64,000 nt of DNA from Ceratocystis colombiana (lineage: Eukaryota > Ascomycota > Sordariomycetes > Microascales > Ceratocystidaceae): contig JAOSLS010000005.1 in the NCBI GenBank assembly GCA_026419805.1, positions 62,001 to 126,000 of the forward strand, written 5' to 3'. The position numbers and the translations under genes are program-made. Under the pieces are notes generated by a model. The model searched no databases and had not been told where the DNA came from. It saw nothing but the letters and a program-made list of their open reading frames with translations. This document shows, piece by piece, positions 46,716 to 58,675 of the stretch (positions are counted from its first letter, which is position 1; each line of letters starts with the position of its first letter).

Positions 46716-48483
46716 TCAAGACTTCCAGCGCAGGAGTGTAAAAGAAGCTGCAGGGAACTCGAACTTCTCTTGTGTCCACTTGATCTTGCTTTCTGAAACC
46801 TCTACATCTCGAGTCTTCACCCCGAGTCCTGGCTTAGCCAGAACATGATGAACTGCGACTTCCACATCCTTCTCAATCCCCGACAGAGCCACGCTCAACG
46901 CCTTGGTCTCATGGATATTTACTACGGCCAAGTTCATTGTGCCATCGTCGTTTTTGGCCGCGCTGACATCTAGCCACGGCATATCCATGGTAGTCTGTAT
47001 CCATGCGGGCTCAGTCGGCCCATCGTACGCACCGCAGCGTAGATTTACGGCTACCGTGCTGCCTCGCATGTATTTGCTGAAAAGCAGGAGGGGCCACCAA
47101 CTGGGCTGCTTGTCTAAGCCGGTGGGTGTGGTCATCAATGGCGAGATGACATTGACGCTCTGTGCAATATTTGCCATGCCAATGTGGCGCGCCTGCCGAA
47201 TAAAGACGTTCAGCCAAACTGCCACAGCAAGCGCGTCCGAAAGTGTGTACGCCTCTTCACCGCCCTGTTCACCCGGCGCCCGTACAGGGTCCCAGACGTT
47301 CCATTCGTCGAAGCAAATAGTAGCTCGCGGCACTGTTGGTGGCACATTATTCTCGATACGCGCTAGATCAATCAGCGCTGCCGTGATTTGGATGGCGCGC
47401 TCAGCAGATAGCGGAGCCGTAACGTTGGGCAAATGCTGGGCTGAGGCTGTGTAGATGTGGATGCTGTGCATGTCAACAAGGGCCTTTCCCTGGTTGCCAG
47501 CAAGAGCATGTGGCTCCCACTTAATGCATTGTTTGAGCACGTGCGTGTCCCACGATGACAAGCCTGTCTCGCCGCATAGGATTAGCTTCAAGGATGGGTC
47601 CAGCAGCTTGAGAGCCTTGGCCCACTGCCAAGCTTGGTGGGCGTATTGCTCTTTAGTCATCTGCGAGATCTGCCAAGGACCCCACATTTCATTCCCAAGA
47701 GCCCAGTATTTGACATTCCACGGCTTATCGCGGCCGTTTTTGCGACGGAGATTAGCATAGTACGTGTCACCATCAGAGTTGCAGTACTCGACCCAGGCAA
47801 GGGCTGTTGACGTGATAGTTAGTATGAGTGAGAAAACGGAAGAGATGGCCAGAGATAGAGAGGCATAGCGCGTTTATCAACGAGACGCACCCAGCGACTT
47901 GAAGACTTACCTTCGTCCAGCGTGCCAGTGCCAAAGTTCAATGCAAAGTACGGCTCAGTGCCTACAATCTCGCACCACTTGAGGAACTCATCAGTGCCAA
48001 ACTCATTGGTCTCGGTACCAAGCCAGGCTAATTCGGGTCTTGAATGCAAGCAGGATGGAAACATTATTAGTTTAAGGAGGGCTTTGCACTGCGAGAAGAC
48101 ACATGCAACTCACCTCTTAGGTCTCTTTTCCTTAGGGCCCACACCATCAAGCCAATGGTATGTGGCAACGAAGTTGCCTCCGGGGTATCTCACAACTGGC
48201 ACGTTGAGTTCTTTCATAGCTTCAATAACATCCTTGCGGAAGCCATTTTCATCTGACAGCGGGTTCCCCGGGTCGTAAATGCCGCCGTAAATACAGCGGC
48301 CCATGTGTCTACAGAATGTTAGTGGCCTGCTCACATAACTAGTGAGTAAGTGTTAATGTAGCCTGAAACTCACTCCGTGAAGCCGCCATAGATGTTGTCG
48401 TTTATTGTGGCTGTCACATGATCTGCGGAAATGGAAATGGTGGCTGGCTCATCGTCAGCGATGCGGGAAAAAGAGGCAGACAT
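46716..48483 (-). CDS. Intracellular alpha-L-arabinofuranosidase, GH51
   Basis: Four exons on the minus strand, 48483-48374, 48308-48114, 48038-47911 and 47803-46716, encode 506 residues. There is no signal peptide, and the protein starts directly before the family block NDNIYGGFTEHMGRCIYGGIYDP, as in cytoplasmic GH51 enzymes of bacteria and fungi (about 500 residues), unlike the larger secreted fungal GH51 proteins. VVRYPGGNF, the acid/base Glu in WALGNEMWGPW (about residue 183) and the nucleophile Glu in CFDEWNVW (about 311) are intact, followed by the C-terminal beta-sandwich. It releases terminal L-arabinofuranose from arabino-oligosaccharides, probably after uptake. An MFS sugar transporter is the next gene (2.7 kb away, divergent), which fits import followed by hydrolysis but proves nothing. 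Confidence 0.93.
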
Positions 48484-51211
48484 GATTGTTGCAAATATCG
48501 CCACAGAGTATCAGCAAGGGTTGCAATAGGGAAATGCGAATGCACAGAACAAAAGAAGAATGGAAATAAGGGCTGGACACAACAGAACAGAAAATAGGCC
48601 GACTTGAGATGTTGGCTGTCCTCAACTTCTTGTATAGAGGAGGAGTACACACTAACCCGCCACTTGTCCCTTTAGAGCCGCATGCACACGTTATCTATCT
48701 GCAGTGCAGTGCAAGTGCAATATTGGGCTGGCAGCCGCCTGCTCAGGTCAGGCTAGCCTCACGTCATGTGAGCATGCATGCATCTATGGATACTGGCCTC
48801 CTCCCTCCCTCCCTTTTGCGTCCTAGGGCCTTCACAGTGTGCTCAGGGCCAGCAGCCGCAAAGGGATAATGCTCAACTCCTCTTGTTCCTATTCATCGTT
48901 CGGCTCTGGGAGCAAGGCGAAGTGCATTTATTAGAGCGCTTATAAGCCTCTAGTCTCGACACCCCCTCCCCGATACTCCACATTTTGAATGGTGCGTCTA
49001 AACATCCTGTCATAAAAGCTTGAAAGAAAATAGCAAGGGGAGATTCTGCGCTAGGGTTCTGGCCAGGGAAAAGGAGAAAGAAAAGGCAATTCAAGCTACA
49101 TTTAGCAAGAGAGAGAAAACAGCGACCCCCCCTTCACAAAGCCTTCGATATAGTTATGGTTTCTGATTGGTGCGGGTATTTGGCGGGCGGCCTGTAAGTC
49201 GTTCTTTCCCTGTTATGGCAGGGATGCAAAGGCGGGGAGGGAAAGAATGAGAGAAAAAAAAGAGGTCTTGGCGTTAGGATGGCTCTTACCCTCACTTTTT
49301 CTCGACTTAAGCTTAAGACACGGATACAGACAGGTAGGCAGTCGAGTCGAGAGAACAGATGATCGTGCAACTGCGTTTTGACCTGTTTGCACCTTCCCTG
49401 GCTTTTCTTTTGCCGTTCCTATTTGATATATATTTTTCTTTCTCATGTGATGAGTGGTTCACAAGGGCTTGCTTGGCTGAGTGAGCGGCTACGACGTAGC
49501 TGGGACGATGACGATGAGCAGGCCTGGGGTTGCTACCGATCGTGAGATGCGTTGTCGGAAAAGCCCAGCGTTATTGCCGAAAACCATTGACATTCGCGAT
49601 GACGCTGGATGAAGAGCTGGGGGTGAGGAGTAAAGAGCAGTGACTGACTGGGTGACTCCTTTAATGCACTACTAACCAGCCACAAGACGCCCCCTCCCGT
49701 CTTCCTTCCCCCACTTGCCTTTGATGATGTGTGGTGGTAATTGCTAATTGCTTTGGTGAAAAGAAAAAGCAGCTGCCCCGACTTCTGGGACGGTTGGATG
49801 TGCGAAAAAGGCTATTGCTAGAAAGTTGTAGGCGGCCGAGTTTTAAGCGACACCGGCTCCTGCCTTTAACATACGTGTGTTTTTATGTATGTGATTCTTT
49901 TCCTTTCCAGATGCGCGCAAGTCAAGACTAAGAACGGCTCGACTGAGCAATAGACGAAAGAGACCGCATTTTGCAAATGGCAACAAACGATAAAATAAGC
50001 TAAACTAACTAATAAACCTGAGGTAATGGACAACTAACACGGTCGCCCCCTGTCTCACCATTATCCGCGGCCACAAAAGCCTTGCCCATATACTTGTCTT
50101 TTTGTCTTCTCCCCCGCGAAAAAGAACACAAGGAAACAGGCTAGCTAAGGTGAAATAGAGGCATGAAATTGGACGGACAATCACGAGAGGACAGGGGAGA
50201 GCTAGTCACGAGAAAAGTTGGGGAATCCTTGCTGTTAGCCCCATGTTTCTAGGGGCCCCTCCACTGGCCAACCCGCCCTTCTCCTCTCTCCTGCCTGCTT
50301 TTGCTTCAGGACTGCCTTCCCCAGATTTTGCGTGTGGAGGAGGATTCCCATCCTCTTTCTCCTCTCCTCCCTCCCCACCGCATAGGATCGTATCATGCGG
50401 GAGTTCCAGAACGAGAAAAACAGCCGCGAGAGTGGGTGCAGCCAGCCCCAGCCATAGTGAGAAAAATAGCCTAGAAGAAGCAACGAAGGAGCAGGGGGGT
50501 AGGGTAGGGCAACAGAAAGGTAGCTTGTTGTCTCTTCCATTCTCTCTATTTTCGCTGGTCAAACTTTGGCTCGTTCTCTCCCCTTTCTTTTCTTGTTGTG
50601 CTAAGCAGTTAGTTTTGGTTGATTCTGCCGCTTCTACTACTGTCCCCCTCCTATCTACGCCCACCAACCACCCGCATCTACTCCCGCCTTGTCGCTTCTA
50701 TCCTACCTGGTGCCTTTTTTGCGTTGCTAGTTCTAGGGTCCGTTCATCTGACGTACGCCCTAGCTGTATTACATTTGACTTGACGTGACTTGACTTACAC
50801 TTGCGCTGAGCCGACAGGCCTGCGGACATGGGTGTCGACTTGAAGTAGCTAGTTAATAGCACATCGCGCCCGCCCTCCGAGACAAACATATATAACGGCA
50901 CTGTTCCGATCTCATCTTCCCCTTCTTTTTTTTCCCCTTCTATTCCAGACTCAATTATCTGTTCTAGATCCATCCCTAGGACAATTTCTTGGTCACATAT
51001 ACTGTCCTCCGATCTGCTTTCTTGTATATTCTACTTACAAGCAAGCTTGTGATCCCTCGGCGTTGATCACTTGCCCTCAGGCCCGTTTCTGGTTTTCATT
51101 CTTGCCTTCTTTTCTTCGCTATTCTTACCAACTTCCCCGGATTCTGCTTGGTCTTTGGTTCCCAGGTCAGCAAGACTAAGCTTTCCCCCCTGTTCATAAC
51201 AAGCCTTCATC
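48484..51211. promoter_or_regulatory. Long divergent upstream region of the GH51 and sugar-transporter genes
   Basis: 2.7 kb without a supported gene between divergent start codons. A TATA-like CATATATAAC at about 50887-50896 lies 315 bp upstream of the transporter ATG and is followed by a strongly CT-rich leader. The 50240-50790 interval has overlapping open frames on both strands, but they are Ser/Pro-rich and show no family features. Long upstream regions are common for nutrient-controlled genes; no specific activator site is claimed. Confidence 0.5.
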
Positions 51212-52964
51212 ATGGCTCTCCCACCTAAGTGGTACCAGGTAAGCCTCATCGCAACCCCAAGTCTTCCTTCTTCCCTCAGCCCATGGCTTTGTCTAACACC
51301 CACCCCCCACCCCTTCCCCACCATAGTTCCTCGTGAGCGTGTTCGCTTCTCTAGGCTCGTTCCTGTACGGATACGACCTAGGTGTCATCGCTGGCGCAAT
51401 CGCCTCTGAGTCGTTCAAGACCCGCTTCGGCACCGACCCCGATGAGATCGGTGCTGTAGTTTCAGTATTTACAGGTGGTGCCTTTGTGGGCGCCATGTTC
51501 GCCGGATACACTGGTGACAGACTAGGACGTAAGATAACCATTCTGCTTGGAGCTTTGGTCTTCTGTCTTGGCGGTGCGCTGCAGACCGCAGCCACTAACA
51601 TCGACTATCTCTATTCTGGCCGAGTGCTCGCTGGTGTTGGGTAAGTTTTATTTTTGTTCCCTTACGTATTCAACTATAGCGTCTAACCCTAACCCTTTTC
51701 ACTGTGTAGTGTTGGTTTCTTGACTATGATCATTCCCTTGTACCAGGCCGAGCTTTGCCACCCCGATATAAGAGGCCGTGTGACTGCCCTGCAACAGTTC
51801 ATGCTGGGTGTAGGCTCACTTGTAGCAGCTTGGACCTCTTACGGTAAGAAGACTTTGGAATTTGGCTATTCACGCCCTCCATGGCCTTACACATCATTCC
51901 GTCATGCTAACTAGCTGCTGATAGGTACCTTCACTGGCTATTCTCCCACTGACGACCGGCAATGGCGGGTCAGTCTTGCTCTTCAAATTGTCCCTGCTGC
52001 TATCTTGGCCATGCTTATCCTGCTGTTCCCTGAGTCCCCACGGTGGCTCCTGGGCAAAGACCGCGATGAGGAGGGTCTCCAGACTCTCGCTCGTCTGCAT
52101 TCCCAGGGCGACACATCGGACGAATGGGTGCAGGCCGAGTATCAGAAGATCCGTGACTCGATTGCCCATGACCGGGCACATTCGGCCAAGTCTCTGACCG
52201 AGCTCTTTACGGATCCATCATGCAGACGGCGGCTGTTTTTGGCTTGTGCCATCCAAGCTAGTGTGCAGATGACGGGTGTGTCGGCAATCCAGTACTTCTC
52301 GGTGAGCATCTATGCTAAAATCGGAATTGACGGTGATGATACCCTCAAGTACCAGGCCATCTCGTCTATTATTGCCCTGGTAGCTCAGTTCCTATGCCTT
52401 CTGTTTATCGACAGAACTGGCCGACGCTGGCCGCTGATCATAGGCAACCTGGGCAACTGTGTGACCTTTATCATTGCAACCATTCTGTTGGCCGAGTTCC
52501 CCCCAGGCAGTTCCTCCGGTGGCGGCGCAGCAGGCTGGGGCTTCATTGTCACTACTTGGGTGTTCAACTTTTCCTTTAGTGCGACATGCGGTCCGTTGTC
52601 TTGGATCATCCCGGCCGAAATCTTTGACACCAAGACGCGCGCCAAGGGAGTTGCTATCGCGGCTATGATCAGTTTTGGATTCAACACCATGATAGGACAG
52701 ACAACGAGTGTGGCGTTGGACGACAACACCGGCATTGGCTGGAAATGGTACATCCTGTTCATTGTGTGCAACTTCACCAACGCCATCTTCTTCTGGGCTG
52801 TGCTCCCTGAGACAGTTGGTAGACCCCTCGAGGAGATGCGGTATTTGTTTACCGAAGCTCCGTGGTTTGTACCTGGAATGGATAGCAAGAAATTCCGGTT
52901 GGAACAGCGAGAGATTCAGGACCCCGAGAAGAAGGAAGTCGAAGTATCACATCACAGCATTTGA
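51212..52964 (+). CDS. MFS sugar transporter (sugar porter family)
   Basis: Four exons, 51212-51238, 51327-51640, 51710-51843 and 51925-52964, encode 504 residues. The first exon gives only MALPPKWYQ. Family features are FLYGYDLGVIAGA in the first membrane helix, GDRLGRK after helix 2, the RVLAGVGVGF helix, IPLYQAELCHPDIRGRV, PESPRWLLGK at the end of the first half, DRTGRRWPL in the second half, and PETVGRPLEEM at the C-terminus. Twelve membrane segments are expected, with an intracellular loop between helices 6 and 7. It should be a plasma-membrane proton-sugar symporter or facilitator. Substrate cannot be read from the sequence; pentose, hexose or disaccharide are all possible. The last 40 residues are hydrophilic. 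Confidence 0.92.
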
Positions 52965-53819
52965 GACGAGGATAAGATGAGAAGTTACCGAGCACAAATC
53001 TTGAGATTCGGGACTCGAGATGCGTGGCAACGCTAGAGCAGGCTCGGCTATGGAGGAATATGAGCGTTGATAGCGACCGGCCGGAATAGTTGGCAACGAT
53101 ATTGGTCATCGATAGCTGCAATTCTCATGACTGTTGCACGATAGTAGTGGTGCATAATAATAATAATGACGATAGTAACATCTCGTGTGGAACCAGGACT
53201 TTGGTTGAGACTACGTGACGCCGATGATTTATGGCCTCTGTTTTAGAAAGCCTTCTTTTTTGTGATTTAGTGAAGATTGCGTCAAAAGACACAAACTAGA
53301 GGCAGCTAACTGCACATCGTGAAAGGCTACCTCGTCTTAGAGCAGTATTTTCTTCCTCGTACCGTAGCCCTCAAGCACGCCATGCTCCTTGTTCCACTGG
53401 ACCGGAAAGAGCCTCTGGAAAACACACTATGGCTCTATATTTTCTAAGTGAACGCAAGAAAGGGCGAGTCAAGACCGAATCTTACCCTACATCTCACGGC
53501 CCCAAGTCCTGGCCTTTCTATGAAGAGAAGCATACATTTCTGTGCAACCCAACTTTGCCCATCTTGCGCCAGGGGCGATGGTACAATGCCGAAACCGCAA
53601 CCATATACCGCCGTAGTAGTATCGCCATCTTGGAAGCAACCAAGCTTTTCTACCTTTCCGTTTAGGGGTGGCTTCCCAGTATGAGGGTTTCAGCCTTTAC
53701 CTCCCCTTCTGAGAGCCTGAAGTCACCCTTTCACAAGAGACGCATCAGAGAAACTGCATAAGCAAACGTATCATGGGTGGGTAGATAGAAGATGGCGAAA
53801 TGCTGTTAGCGGTTGTGGG
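52965..53819. other. Intergenic, start of the repeat-rich accessory region
   Basis: 3' flank of the transporter gene followed by AT-richer DNA. Two overlapping frames at 53429-53684 have no recognisable product. No RNA gene seen. Confidence 0.5.
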
Positions 53820-54084
53820 TGTTGCGCCTGCGTCTATGATACGGCAGTTGTAACGCTGCAGCTATTGACCACAGTAAACAAGCGCTATAATCACTCACGT
53901 TGATGCATATAGATACGTGAGTCTCGTACGTATAGCGATCCTAAAAATGTATGTCGATTCTCTGATTCTAAAAGCTTGATGAAGAAAGGAAGGAAACTCT
54001 GTGACAGACTTCCGAAGCTGACGCATCGTAAGTCTATCTCATAGCGGGGTCAGGGTCAGATTGTCATGTGACCCTGGACCCTAA
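53820..54084 (+). repeat. Diverged LTR relic related to the copia element at 60462
   Basis: The segment starts TGTTGCG, like both LTR starts of the copia element, and then aligns over about 240 bp with 60545-60795. Shared blocks include CTATTGACC, CGCTATAATCAC, GATGCATAT, AAATGTATGTCGATTCT, GTGACAGACTTCCGA, GGGGTCAGGGTCA and TGTCATGTGACCCT. About 70 bp present at the start of the 5' LTR are missing here. No internal element sequence follows, so it looks like an old solo or partial LTR. The right boundary is uncertain. Confidence 0.7.
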
Positions 54085-55969
54085 AACTTACACGGTAAAG
54101 TTCAATCATTGATGAGCAAAGCCCTGGAAAGCGGCTCCGCTTCAAGCTCGTGGCTAGGAAAGACGCTTTCGTCTTGGAACAAAGAAACGAAATAGTCACA
54201 ACGCGGTCTGTTACTACCTTTGATCTTCAACTCTCTCTTAAAGCTCGTTATTGACAAGTGTACGAATAGAGTTTTGTGCTGCTTGACAAACATTTCAGAC
54301 CTGGCTGATTACGTCTGACCAACTTCTTCTTTTGTCGTACTCAGTCTGTAGAATATCAAGATCAGTCCCATCTTCTTCGCGTTCATCTCTGCGAGGCCGA
54401 GTAGTCTCATATGGTGTTCTCTATTGTAGAATTGCTTGTATTCATTCATCTCTAGTACGTATATCATCTATTTGCAACATCTAACCTGTAAAGGGTTGTT
54501 TATGATTTAAGCTCCGCCTCTGCTCCACTGCAAAATTGTGACAACGTCATCCACTGCTTATTTGAATGGCCTATCGGTATTATATAAACGATGCAAAAGC
54601 AATTTTGAGCCTTGCAACCAAAAAAACATTCTACTGGGCAATGGTCTGGGATAACATGTCAAAGTTAGCGTATCAGATATTAATGTCAGTAGCCTGAGTC
54701 AGGGTTACCCTCATCCAGTTCGCCCAAACGTTAGGGTTAGAATCGGACATCAAGGGTCTTCTTCCAAGGCCCAAGTGCTCGATCCGGAACATGGTAGCGA
54801 TGGATATATAAACCGACTGAGATCTGCTCTTCAGATTAGACTTAGACAGATACAGAAAAACTTCAATAATCACTTATTTCTTCTTCTTCTCTTTACAGGA
54901 CATTCAGTACGTCCTCCTAATATCTACTGTTAGTCACTATTTCTCGACAAGTGGAAGGACACTATAGCTGCAACTCTCATTTGACAAATGCATCGTCAGG
55001 GTTTCTTCAGTTAAACCGTTTACTGGTGTGCAAACAGGCCTATGCTATTTAATGATCGATATGTGAAGTTAAAATTTCAAAGGTATTATCATATCATCTT
55101 CTAGAATTGCAGTGCTGGTTTTTGCTTTCGAGCGTGATTGTGTAAGTGTGTGAGTGACATTCTCATGGGTTTTATCTGCCATGATCTATGAGTAAAGTGT
55201 TTCAGCACTGGGGACTAGTAATGTATGGTCATCATGGCTTGATCAGCTCTCAGGGTAAGAAAATTGAACTCAGATCAAGTGTGAAATTGAACCAATAAAG
55301 AAACCTCTAAAGACTTCAAGCCGGGCTATAAAAAACGGGGTGATTCTTAAGTATTTGTTCATGAATAGAGCAACTGTGTGAATCTTTGAAAGATTTGATG
55401 CTTGCTATGGCTATTTAATGGGCGACCGTTCTATAGCACTTGGGGACGTCTTTGCTAAATCCGCATGGAGCAAGAAAGATAATGAAATCCTGAAAACTAG
55501 CAACAAAAATATCATGAAGGAGTGGAATTCCATGCTCCTAGTGAGAGGCAACAAAAAAGGTATGACACGTGACGATGCAGTCAGCGACGGGGAGAATATC
55601 GACTACAAAAATGACTGACGTAGGTACCTATACAGAAAGTGCGGAAAGGCTTCAACACTCAAAAGTGAACACGTGATTGTGTGGTATTTCAGTCTAGGCC
55701 CTAATACCAAATCGAGAACCAGCTGCTCCAGTTATATCTTGAGTAACTGCCTGACGTTGATGGCAGTTACGTGTTCCCCAATGTATACGTGTTTATATCT
55801 TGCTGACTCCTATGCTTCACAACCTCTTCCCTATTCAACTCTTTCTTGTTATCCTGATCATATCGCTCCGCTGTAAACACGAGATCAACTTTGAATTCAA
55901 TGTTTAGTACAACAATCCAAGGCTCAATCTCGACGTTTCCAAACTTCACCAATACGCACGGTTTTCAAA
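54085..55969. other. AT-rich gene-poor region upstream of the first HNH gene
   Basis: 1.9 kb. Two strong TATATAAA motifs occur at 54581-54588 and 54805-54812 with no long frame behind them. A GTTAGGGTTAG stretch lies near 54731. A small frame at 55418-55618 (66 codons, Lys/Asp/Asn-rich) has no recognised family. The last 190 bp before 55970 are homologous to the region upstream of the second HNH gene, so they belong to the duplicated unit. Confidence 0.5.
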
Positions 55970-57185
55970 ATGGAGGACATCCCAGAGCTTTCTGTTGCCG
56001 TGCACATCATCGAACAACTCTCAGACGCACACCAGAAGCTCATTATTAGCATTATCATGTTGGTCGCGAGCTTGCTTGGGAGTGGCGATGGAGAAGGCAT
56101 TGTCTATGGCTTTCAAGCAGCGGTGCAGCGATACCACAATAACCGTGTCCAGAGCTGGCCAAAATTCATTGATCGCATTGTGGAAAGAGGATCAATATGG
56201 ATGAAGTGGGAGCAGATGATGCGCGTTGAACCATTTGGAATAGCCATCGCCATGACAGCGAATTGGGATGTCATCCATGGGCTTCCAGTGGAAAAGCTTG
56301 TGAAAAGCTTCAGTTGCACCTTCAACATGTGCAGAATGTGTAAGCTTTCGACATTCAAACTTTCATATGAAGGGTCATAACAATACTGACATCTTGGATT
56401 GCAGGGTTTTGCAAGCCCCCTGTTGCTTCTGCTGAGCCTGTGTATAGCTCTACTCTGGCCACCCCACGTGCAACAAGATCTGGTTATCAGAGTTTAATCA
56501 ACGAGGTGAGAAAAAGCGATGTTCTGCACACTCTGTTTGCCACAACCACCATTAACATGTACAATTACTAACATCTTCTCATCAGATTCGCCAACGTGAC
56601 GGACAGACATGTCTTGTGTCTGGGCTTCAGGAACCGGTCGAAGTGTGCCACATTGTCCCCTCGTCAATCAATGATCAAAAGCTTGCTACATTCAAGGAGT
56701 TTGTTAGAGGCTTTTGCCCTGACTTGCTACCTCGAGTTCAGCAGCTTTTTCCTGGCACTGACACTGATATCGCCGAAAACCTGATGTGCCTCACTCCAAC
56801 ACTCCATGCGTTTTGGGGAGCTGGGTTGTTTGCTTTGGAGCCAGTGTCATCTTCTTCTGACTTCGTTACGGTTCGATTTTGGTGGATGCACGACTTGCTG
56901 CGTCAAATTTCGGTCAACTTGCCTCGTTCCAGTCCAACCCATCGCCGATTCTATTACTCTCACAATGGCCTGCAAATATTGACAGGCGACATTTTGAAGT
57001 TTAGATCGCATGAAGGCACCCCAGCCCCGGACTTTACTCTACTCAAGGTCCAGTATTTGATGCAGGTCATGGGGGTACTATGCGGGGCTGCTGAGCCAGA
57101 TGATGATGAACTGGAAGAGGAAGATGGTCATGTTGATGCTCTGCAGACAGGGTCTCATGACTTGGCAATGCAAGAGGGTGTTTAG
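55970..57185 (+). CDS. HNH-endonuclease-domain protein, copy A
   Basis: Three exons, 55970-56339, 56405-56505 and 56586-57185, encode 356 residues to the first TAG. The N-terminal 155 residues are helical with one hydrophobic stretch (about 24-39) and no recognised domain. The HNH domain starts at QRDGQTC (residue 160) and shows CHIVP (His179), ENLMCLTPTLHAFW (Asn222 and His231) and GLFALEP, the pattern of the HNH_2-type domain common in filamentous fungi. The tail is acidic. Metal-dependent DNA or RNA cleavage is the family expectation; the biological role is unknown. In the same frame after the TAG, 58 further codons stay open and end at TGA 57360-57362, aligned with copy B. The gene sits between LTR sequences in a repeat-rich block. 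Confidence 0.8.
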
Positions 57186-58675
57186 AAATCATCCTCTACA
57201 GAAGGTCGAGCCCTGGGAAAGCAGGAACACATAGTGCCCAACATGGTTGTAACTAGGGTACATGACGATGAGGATCAAGACAAAAACGGCAAGAGGAAGG
57301 TGTCCAGGGCCTTGCGATATCTTTCGCTTAGGGGCAAGCCATCATTTCTTCAACGCGGATGAAGTACGTTTCTTTCTGTCTCTTTTTGGCCTGCTCATAC
57401 TTGTCTCGTGTAGTTTTTGTTCTCTTCAATCTTTGCAACCTTCTTCGTCTTTGAATACTACTGCAGCTGTCTTGTGATCTCTCGACAATACCATTTACTG
57501 TGCACCTTGATTCACAGTCACCAACGTAAAAATAGGGCAATGGCAATTTTCAATCTGATGAACAGAAATTACGCCCCACTGGCGCAGATTTTGTAACCAA
57601 ATGTAACATCACTGATTAGCAGCCATCAAGATGCAAGAATCACTAACATTGGCTTAATTTGGATAGAAAGAAAGTCAGAGCAGTGACAATAATGTTTTCA
57701 AAAACATGGCCCGCCAGTCTTTCCCATGAAATCACTAGTCTATTTATAGACCTGCCATTTACGAAGTGGTATGTCAGCCTTTGCTGACAGTGATGATGTC
57801 ACATCACATTTTAGTATTCATGACGTCTACCATCTCGTCAGCATTCTAGTTCTGTTGGATACCCAAATTTCATCGGTCGAGTCCTGCGCTATTAACAACT
57901 CATCACGTCAGCCCATCATGACATGATCGGCTTACGATCAAAAAAGCAATAGGTGGGATGCAAATTTGATGCAGGCCAATGCAAATATACACGGATATTC
58001 TGACTGGGAATATGCAGCACTTGTGCATCCTGTGCCACAAATGCACAGCATAACAGTATGAACGCCTGATGAAATGTTGTGTTGGGCAGACCTAGAGAGT
58101 GCGTGATATCTCTCCAGGAACATAGGTCAGTTACTACATTGCCATAGTGGTGGGCCTATACTCAAAAACAAGAGGCACTTCCATCGATAATCCAGTGAAG
58201 AATAGTTGGAGTGTCATCATATGAGCCAAAGTCTGTGTACGTACTTGCGAGTGATGATAGGATCAAAGATTAAAAGGAGAGCATCAATCAAGACCTGCAA
58301 AAGTGCCTACACTAAGGCTGCCATGTAATTGATGGTCAAAATGATTCTGTGCTCTCGGTGAACTTTGGTGTCTGTCATCGCCAATGGCAAATTACAGACT
58401 CCAAATGGTTTAGTTTTTATTTGGCAACTACTAGTTTCCGTCTGTCCTCGTGGCTTTGCATGCAATATTTAACCTTATTAATCGACATTATTGATCTTAC
58501 TGACTCCTATTCTTCAAATATCCTTCCATGTTCATCCCTCTCTTGCTATTTCGATCATCTCACTTCACAGTAAACCTGGGATGGAATTTCAATTTACTGT
58601 ATTTACTGTCAAGTACAACACTCCAAGGGTCAACATCTACGTTTCCGAACTCCATCAATACGTACGGTTTTCAAA
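57186..58675. other. Spacer between HNH copies
   Basis: The first 177 bases continue the copy A reading frame beyond its stop (see finding). The rest is AT-rich with no supported gene. About 190 bp before 58676 repeat the upstream region of copy A, including the shared TTTTCAAAATGGAGGA at the start codon. Confidence 0.6.

Noticed and set aside
50243..50788. Plus-strand frame of 181 codons, overlapped by a 153-codon minus-strand frame
   Set aside because: Both are Ser/Pro/Cys-rich products of a CT-rich leader region. There is no domain, no splice context and no family resemblance, and they overlap the likely promoter of the transporter gene.
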